42,183 nt of DNA from Chloroflexia bacterium (GTDB lineage: Bacteria > Chloroflexota > Chloroflexia > Thermomicrobiales > CFX8). Below the pieces are notes generated by a model, which made no database searches, was not told the origin of the DNA, and saw only the letters and a list, made by a program, of their open reading frames with translations. The translations under genes and the position numbers were made by a program. The stretch is from assembly GCA_030431755.1 (NCBI GenBank), contig JAUIIK010000001.1, positions 1 through 42,183 of the forward strand. The letters run 5' to 3'. Below are positions 37,496 through 42,183 of this stretch, piece after piece (position 1 is the stretch's first letter; each line of letters opens with the position of its first letter).

Positions 37496-38260
37496 TTAGA
37501 ACCCTTCCATCAGCATCTGCAGCTTGAGGCGTCGCGCGGTGCGGACGTGTTCGATGGCGAGTGTCTCGGCGGTCGCTGAGTCTCCCGCACGGATCGCGTC
37601 GATGAGCTCGCGGTGCTCTTTGACCGAGTTGTCGGGGTGGCCGGGGTAGGCGAAGATCGTCTCGGACGACCGCCGGACGGCGTGCTCAACCTGTTCCATA
37701 AAGCGGCTGAGGTAGGTGTTTCCTGCCGTCCGTCGCAGCTGTACGTGGAACTGCAGGTTGAAATTCGCGACGTTGGCGAGGTCGCTCTGCTCGCTGGCGC
37801 AGGCCATCGCGTCGTTGATACTCACGAGTTCGTCAAGCTGATCCTGGGTGGCGCGGTTGGCAGCCAGGCGGGCGGCCAAGCCGTCGAGCACCTCGCGCAC
37901 CAAGTAGAGGGCGAGCACATCTTCGGTCGTTAGCGCCGCGACGCGCGCGCCTTGATTCGGCAGGGCTTCGACAAGCCCGTCGACTCTCAGGATCTGGAGC
38001 GCCTCACGCACAGGCGTGCGACTGACGCCAAAGTAGCGCGCTACCTCTTCTTCGCGCAGCCAGGTGCCGGATTCGAGCTGGCTGTCGAGTATGGCTTCGC
38101 GGATCGTCGCGTGGATCAGGTCGGCGTTGCGGTTGAGGTGACTGAAACGTTTCCTGTAAGGCTCCAGGGCGCTGAGCGCGTCTGAGATGTCTGATATCGC
38201 CAACCTGATGCCTTCCCTGACCTGAACGTGGATCGATCTCGTCGCCTCGCAGTAGTCCAC
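37496..38260 (-). CDS. GntR/FCD-family regulator (second)
   Basis: A 254-residue regulator with an unusual N-terminal lead of about 40 residues before the winged helix-turn-helix (ARYFGVSRTPVREALQILRVDGLVEALPNQGARV, about residues 75-108). The FCD ligand-binding domain follows (about 115-240), with an NFNLQFHVQLRR segment holding a likely metal-binding His. It starts at a GTG with no strong ribosome site, so a later in-frame start is possible. It is divergent from the two FAH hydrolases and the solute receptor across a 311-bp gap and is their probable regulator. It is a distant paralogue of the oxalate regulator. Confidence 0.85.
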   Translation of the reverse strand: MDYCEATRSIHVQVREGIRLAISDISDALSALEPYRKRFSHLNRNADLIHATIREAILDSQLESGTWLREEEVARYFGVSRTPVREALQILRVDGLVEALPNQGARVAALTTEDVLALYLVREVLDGLAARLAANRATQDQLDELVSINDAMACASEQSDLANVANFNLQFHVQLRRTAGNTYLSRFMEQVEHAVRRSSETIFAYPGHPDNSVKEHRELIDAIRAGDSATAETLAIEHVRTARRLKLQMLMEGF

Positions 38261-38571
38261 ACACCAGCTCTCGCGTGCGAATTGGGCCGCACTCTGCGTG
38301 CTTCACCGGCGGGCAGGTTCCCGATGTGCATCTGCCGTCTCGGCGTTAGGGGTACCTGGATTCATAACTGCTACTACTGACTATACCGCGTCGACGGGAA
38401 GTGCCGTCGTGAGCGTGTCCGCACGCGCGTGCTCAAGCTTGGGCATCCGTGCCAGCGAGATTGCACGCGAGCCGTCGGCAATATGTATACAACATGTTGA
38501 CAAGATTCTAGAACTGTGGGAGCATCGCGCATCTGCCAATTCAGGCATGGCGAGTAGCGAGAGGAACCTCG
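38261..38571. other. divergent intergenic region between GntR gene and FAH operon
   Basis: A 311-base gap without a gene. It is richer in A/T near 38480-38515. It holds the TGTATACA palindrome (38484-38491) and TTGACA (38497-38502), but no convincing -10 box 16-18 bases later. On the minus strand TATAGT near 38370 could be a -10 for the regulator, again without a good -35. Confidence 0.55.
38483..38495. promoter_or_regulatory. candidate GntR operator upstream of the FAH operon
   Basis: ATGT, five bases, ACAT form an inverted repeat centred on the 8-bp palindrome TGTATACA. It lies 77 bp before the first FAH gene and touches a TTGACA box. It shares GTATACAA with the operator predicted upstream of the oxalate regulator. 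Confidence 0.5.
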
Positions 38572-39498
38572 ATGCGCATTGCCAGATTCGATGATGATCG
38601 CATGGGAGTCGTCGCCAGTGACGATACCGTTGTAGACATCACAGATCTGCTCGAGCAGTATGACCCGCTAGACGCGGCGGACCTGCTGCCGGATTTGATA
38701 ACGCACTTTGATGAACTGAAGTCTGAGCTGGAGAGTAGGTCGGCGAGTGGCGGCGGCAAGTCGCTCGATGACGTTGACCTGCACTCGCCGTTGGCCAGAC
38801 CGACAAAGATCATCTGCATGATCGGCAACTACCGCGAAGGCACCGACCGCCCGCAGCAGATCATGGATATCTTCTTCAAGTCGCCCGAGGGCATCTCCGG
38901 CGACGGCGATACCGTGATCCTGCCGCCGCACGAGGCGTCGATCTTTCACCACGAGGCAGAGATCGCGCTCGTTATCGGCAAGGAGTCAAAGGACCTGAGC
39001 CGCGACGACGCGATGGACGCGATCTTCGGATATACGGTCTTCAACGACGTCTCCGCCCGCGGGCTCGGGCGTGAAGGCATCAACAGCTTCCTGGGCAAGT
39101 CCTTCGACACATTCGCCGGATTCGGGCCCTGGATCAGCACTCCGGACGAGATCGGCGAGCTCTACGACCAGCACATCACCGTCCACGTCGATGGCGAACT
39201 GCGTCAGGATTACAACACCAGCGATATCGAACGCCCGATCGATGAGCTGCTCGCATATATCTCGTCGATCACAACGCTCAACCCCGGCGATGTCATCTGC
39301 TGCGGAACGAATCACCAGGGCCTTGGGGCCATGCAGGATGGCGATGTGGTCGTCACGTCGGTGTCGGGCATCGGCTCGTTCACGCTCAATGTTCGCGATA
39401 GCGACGCGCGCCAGTGGCAGCGTGGTGTCGATGAAGAGATGGCCGCCAGGGTTCGCGCCCAGGGTCAGGAAGCGCCCGCGCAGGGCAACGGAGGTTAG
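38572..39498 (+). CDS. fumarylacetoacetate hydrolase (FAH) family protein, copy 1
   Basis: A 308-residue protein. After an N-terminal domain of about 75 residues, the FAH fold starts with KIICMIGNYREG. Metal ligands are visible: Glu128 and Glu130 in FHHEAEIALVIG, and Asp159 in FNDVSARG. The conserved GTNHQGLGAMQDGD block sits near the C-terminus. The family includes hydratases, decarboxylases, oxaloacetate decarboxylases and C-C hydrolases acting on 2-oxo acids with Mg2+, so the exact reaction is not assigned. GAGAGG precedes the ATG. Followed five bases later by a paralogue, and then by a solute receptor gene. Confidence 0.9.
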   Translation: MRIARFDDDRMGVVASDDTVVDITDLLEQYDPLDAADLLPDLITHFDELKSELESRSASGGGKSLDDVDLHSPLARPTKIICMIGNYREGTDRPQQIMDIFFKSPEGISGDGDTVILPPHEASIFHHEAEIALVIGKESKDLSRDDAMDAIFGYTVFNDVSARGLGREGINSFLGKSFDTFAGFGPWISTPDEIGELYDQHITVHVDGELRQDYNTSDIERPIDELLAYISSITTLNPGDVICCGTNHQGLGAMQDGDVVVTSVSGIGSFTLNVRDSDARQWQRGVDEEMAARVRAQGQEAPAQGNGG

Positions 39499-39503
39499 GC
39501 CAG

Positions 39504-40400
39504 ATGAGACTCGTTCTTACCGCCGACGATCGCATCGGCGTCCAGACAGACAACGGCTTCGTCGACACATCCTCCGTCTTCGACGACATCCGCTTCCGGA
39601 CGGCCAAGGACCGCATGCCGCGGGTGCTGGCTGTCTTCCACGAGCGCCGGAGCCAGCTTGAGGAGCTGGCGCAGTCCGGGACCGCTGAGCCAATGCCGGC
39701 CTTGCAAGCGCCAGTCCCGCGGCCGCCGAAGCTGATCGCGGCGTTCGGCAATTACCGCGAGGGCATGGACGGCGACCGGCAGAAGCAGGATTTGTTCCTC
39801 GAGAGCCCGGAGTCGGTTATCGGCCCCGGCGGCACGGTCGTACTGCCTGCGCACGAGGCGACGATTTTCCACCATGAGGCCGAGCTGGCGCTCATCGTTG
39901 GCAAGCGGGCCAAGGACCTGCCGGCTGACGAGAGCGCGCTTGATGTGCTAGCCGGCTATAGCTGCGGCATCGACGTCTCCGGCCGCGGCATGGGCCGCAT
40001 CGGGCCAAGCCGCATCGGTAAGTCGTTTGACACTTTCACGCCACTCGGTCCGGCTATTGTGACGACCGACGAGATCGCGGACCCGCAGAAGCTGCAGGTC
40101 ACGCTTACTGTCAATGGCGAGCCGCGCCAGAACTACTCGACCGACGACATGGAGTACTCGGTCGTCGAGATCCTGTCCTACGTAACCGGCTTCATGACGC
40201 TCGTGCCCGGCGATGTGCTCATCTGCGGCACTAACCATCAGGGACTTGGAGCGATGCAAGACGGCGATCAGATCTCGATGTCTATCGAAGGCATTGGAGA
40301 CTTGCAGGTGAGTGTGTCCGATCCGCATAACCGTGACTGGCAGCGCGGCATCGACGAAGAGATGGCGGCGCGCGTGCGCAACCGCGCTGGTTCCCGGTAG
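39504..40400 (+). CDS. fumarylacetoacetate hydrolase (FAH) family protein, copy 2
   Basis: A 298-residue paralogue of the preceding protein. It keeps the metal ligands Glu125 and Glu127 (FHHEAELALIVG) and Asp157, and the same GTNHQGLGAMQDGD block. It differs around the metal site, with GIDVSGRGMG where copy 1 has FNDVSARG, and in its N-terminal domain. The gene starts five bases after the stop of copy 1, its GGAGG ribosome site overlapping that gene's end. The shared C-terminal DWQRG/DEEMAARVR tail indicates tandem duplication. The two may form a mixed complex or act on successive intermediates. Confidence 0.9.
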   Translation: MRLVLTADDRIGVQTDNGFVDTSSVFDDIRFRTAKDRMPRVLAVFHERRSQLEELAQSGTAEPMPALQAPVPRPPKLIAAFGNYREGMDGDRQKQDLFLESPESVIGPGGTVVLPAHEATIFHHEAELALIVGKRAKDLPADESALDVLAGYSCGIDVSGRGMGRIGPSRIGKSFDTFTPLGPAIVTTDEIADPQKLQVTLTVNGEPRQNYSTDDMEYSVVEILSYVTGFMTLVPGDVLICGTNHQGLGAMQDGDQISMSIEGIGDLQVSVSDPHNRDWQRGIDEEMAARVRNRAGSR

Positions 40401-40475
40401 CGCTCTACCGGTCGCCACAGCGCCCGTGAGCGAGGCGCACCGAAATCGCTCGAACTCTGAGGAGGAGTAGGTCGA

Positions 40476-42183
40476 ATGACAAGCGATCACGAACGCGAGA
40501 CCCGGCATGCGACGAGCTTCGACTGGCGCTTGCTGACGCGCCGCACGCTCTTGACGCGCGCCGTAGCCCTCGGCCTGGCGACGCCGGTGGTCGGGGGACT
40601 GCTGGCCGCCTGCGGCGGGGATGACGACGACGATGACGATGATGACGATACCGATGGTGGCGACGACGCTGAGCCCACCGAAGCCTCTGCCGGCGGCGAC
40701 GCCACTGAGGCTGACGGTGGAGATGATGATGAGCCGACCGAAGAGCCGGACGATAGTGATGATGGCGATAGCGACGGCGACGACCCCAATGGATTGGGCG
40801 GCGAGCCGCAGCGCGGCGGACGGCTGATCGTTGCCAACGCCGGGCAGCCGACGTCGCTCGACATCCACCAGCCGGCCGGCGGCCGCACGCCGCAGCTGAT
40901 CGGCTGGCACATGTTCGAGACACTTTTCACTTGGGACGCTGAATACGGCCTCGCGATGCAGCTCGCGGCTTCGTATGAAGCTAGTGATGACGCAATGCTG
41001 CACACAATCTCGATCCGCGAGGGTGTGCCGTTCCACAACGGCAATGAGCTGGTTGCAGCGGATGTCATCGCGACGCTCGATCGCTGGGCGCAGCTGAGCC
41101 CGCTCGGTGAATTGCTCTACGGTTCGCTTGACTCGATTGCCGAGGTCGATAGCCACACGATCGAGTTGACCATGAGCAGCCCGATCGGCACGGTTCCGCA
41201 GCTGCTGGCACGCGGCGGCCAGGGTGCGGCGATCTACCCGGCCAGCGTGATCGAGGCCTCGGGCACAGACTTCGTCGAGGAGTACATTGGGACTGGTCCC
41301 TACCAGTTCACTGAGTTCCAGGCGGACCGCTTCACCTTGCTCACACGCTTCGAAGACTACGTTGGCCCGGATGGAGAGCCGAGCGGCTACGCTGGCGCAC
41401 GCAACGCCTATGTCGATGAGATCGAGTTCCGGCCGGTGCCGGACGAGGCGGCGCGCGTGGCCGGCTTCCAGGCTGGCGACTATCACTACCTTGAAGAGCT
41501 CATCGCCGATCAGATCGAGCAGATGCAGGCAGACTCGAACCTGCGCGTCGCGACGCTGCCGCCGCGTAGCTACGGCTACATCGGGCTCAATCACGCCCAG
41601 GGCCTGATGACCGACGTGACGATTCGCAAGGCGGTTCAGGCAGCGATGAACATCGAGCCACAGGGACTTGCGTCGCATGGCGAGGGCTTCTTCCAGCTTG
41701 GACCCGGCATCATGTTGCCGGTGACGGTCTGGGATTCCGCCGCCGGCTCCGAGTTCTACAGCATGAACGACCCTGAACTGGCCGCGCAGCTGCTCGAAGA
41801 AGCCGGTTACGACGGCACACCGGTGCGCTGGATCACGACTCAGGATGACCTGGGTGACTACAACTCAGCCGAGGTGGGCCGGCAGCAGCTTGAAGAAGCC
41901 GGTTTCGAGGTCGAGCTCGTCGTGCTTGACGAGGCGACGCTTGCGACGACGCGTAACGGCCAGGATGGTTGGGATATCTGGAACGGCGCGTTCATCCTAC
42001 GCACCGATCCGACTCTGCTGCCCTATCTTTCGTCGTGCGACTACTCCGGATGGTGGTGCTCGCCTGACAAGGAAGCGGCATTCGAGCGGCTGCTGACGGA
42101 GATCGAGTTCGACGCCCGCTATGCCGCGTTCGAGGAGCTGCAGACACTCTTCTATGAGGAGGTTGGCGGCATCAAGCAGCAGG
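40476..42183 (+). CDS. ABC transporter solute-binding lipoprotein, family 5, partial
   Basis: 569 codons are visible before the window ends; no stop is reached. The N-terminus has a twin-arginine-like LTRRTLLTRA (about residues 20-29), a hydrophobic stretch and a lipobox LLAAC with lipidated Cys46. A spacer of ten consecutive aspartates (49-58) and Asp/Glu/Thr/Gly-rich sequence to about residue 105 tethers the receptor. The mature domain has LDIHQP, then VPFHNGNELVAADVIATLDRW and TGPYQF, typical of oligopeptide/dipeptide/nickel-type family 5 receptors. GAGGAGGAG precedes the ATG, 75 bp after FAH copy 2. Probably imports the FAH substrate or a relative; permease and ATPase genes would be expected to the right. 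Confidence 0.9.
   Translation, partial: MTSDHERETRHATSFDWRLLTRRTLLTRAVALGLATPVVGGLLAACGGDDDDDDDDDDTDGGDDAEPTEASAGGDATEADGGDDDEPTEEPDDSDDGDSDGDDPNGLGGEPQRGGRLIVANAGQPTSLDIHQPAGGRTPQLIGWHMFETLFTWDAEYGLAMQLAASYEASDDAMLHTISIREGVPFHNGNELVAADVIATLDRWAQLSPLGELLYGSLDSIAEVDSHTIELTMSSPIGTVPQLLARGGQGAAIYPASVIEASGTDFVEEYIGTGPYQFTEFQADRFTLLTRFEDYVGPDGEPSGYAGARNAYVDEIEFRPVPDEAARVAGFQAGDYHYLEELIADQIEQMQADSNLRVATLPPRSYGYIGLNHAQGLMTDVTIRKAVQAAMNIEPQGLASHGEGFFQLGPGIMLPVTVWDSAAGSEFYSMNDPELAAQLLEEAGYDGTPVRWITTQDDLGDYNSAEVGRQQLEEAGFEVELVVLDEATLATTRNGQDGWDIWNGAFILRTDPTLLPYLSSCDYSGWWCSPDKEAAFERLLTEIEFDARYAAFEELQTLFYEEVGGIKQQ

Noticed and set aside
40618-40660. CRISPR or other functional repeat array
   Set aside because: The GAT/GAC repeats are codons for a run of aspartates in a lipoprotein spacer; no spaced direct repeats are seen anywhere in the window.
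39948-41678. 576-codon open frame opposite FAH copy 2 and the solute receptor
   Set aside because: It spans two clear genes and translates the GAT/GAC repeats into isoleucine- and valine-rich sequence; no family is seen.

Overview
The window is a GC-rich bacterial chromosome segment. Gene content (a RodA/FtsW plus class B penicillin-binding protein pair, gyrB next to a zincin-like metallopeptidase, Tat-type lipoprotein solute receptors, oxalyl-CoA and FAH-type catabolic genes) and frequent GTG/TTG starts would fit Chloroflexota, possibly a Thermomicrobia-like lineage. That placement is inference; no rRNA gene is present.

Region A (about 1-12,915) is a compact defence-type island. Five genes run leftward: a SNF2-family helicase with a C-terminal DUF3883 domain, a 1479-residue sacsin-like GHKL ATPase, a DUF262/DUF1524 (GmrSD-like) nuclease, a phosphoribosyltransferase-like protein of the conflict-system type, and the start of a NADAR-domain protein cut by the window edge. 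A large serine recombinase is divergent from them, and the island ends at the 3' end of a tRNA-Asp gene, the usual tRNA / recombinase / cargo layout of an integrated island. The gene set resembles no complete textbook system: it has a DrmD-like helicase but no DrmA, DrmB, DrmC or methyltransferase. It is the best candidate here for an undescribed system.

Region B (13,047-23,833) is one tightly packed leftward operon of nine genes, most overlapping or a few bases apart, for an exopolysaccharide or surface glycan. It encodes a membrane-anchored clan-A glycosidase-like protein, a membrane-anchored protein of unknown function, two O-antigen ligase/polymerase-like proteins, UDP-glucuronate decarboxylase, a UPF0104-type membrane protein, a GT4 glycosyltransferase, a 58-residue membrane miniprotein and a Wzx-like flippase.

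Region C (23,939-27,767, rightward) is a coupled set: methylthioadenosine phosphorylase, a RodA/FtsW glycosyltransferase and a class B PBP.

Region D (27,836-33,907, leftward) is an oxalate catabolism cluster: formyl-CoA:oxalate CoA-transferase, oxalyl-CoA decarboxylase, a GntR/FCD regulator whose predicted promoter is overlapped by a 17-bp palindrome, and upstream an ADP-forming acyl-CoA synthetase with its own predicted promoter.

Region E (34,083-37,420, rightward) is housekeeping: a zincin-like metallopeptidase, a polytopic membrane protein and DNA gyrase subunit B. It ends at a strong hairpin shared with a convergent gene.

Region F (37,496-42,183) has a second GntR/FCD regulator divergent from two tandem FAH-family hydrolases and a Tat-type lipoprotein ABC solute receptor that runs off the right edge. 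It looks like a regulated uptake and catabolism operon for an organic acid or peptide-like substrate.
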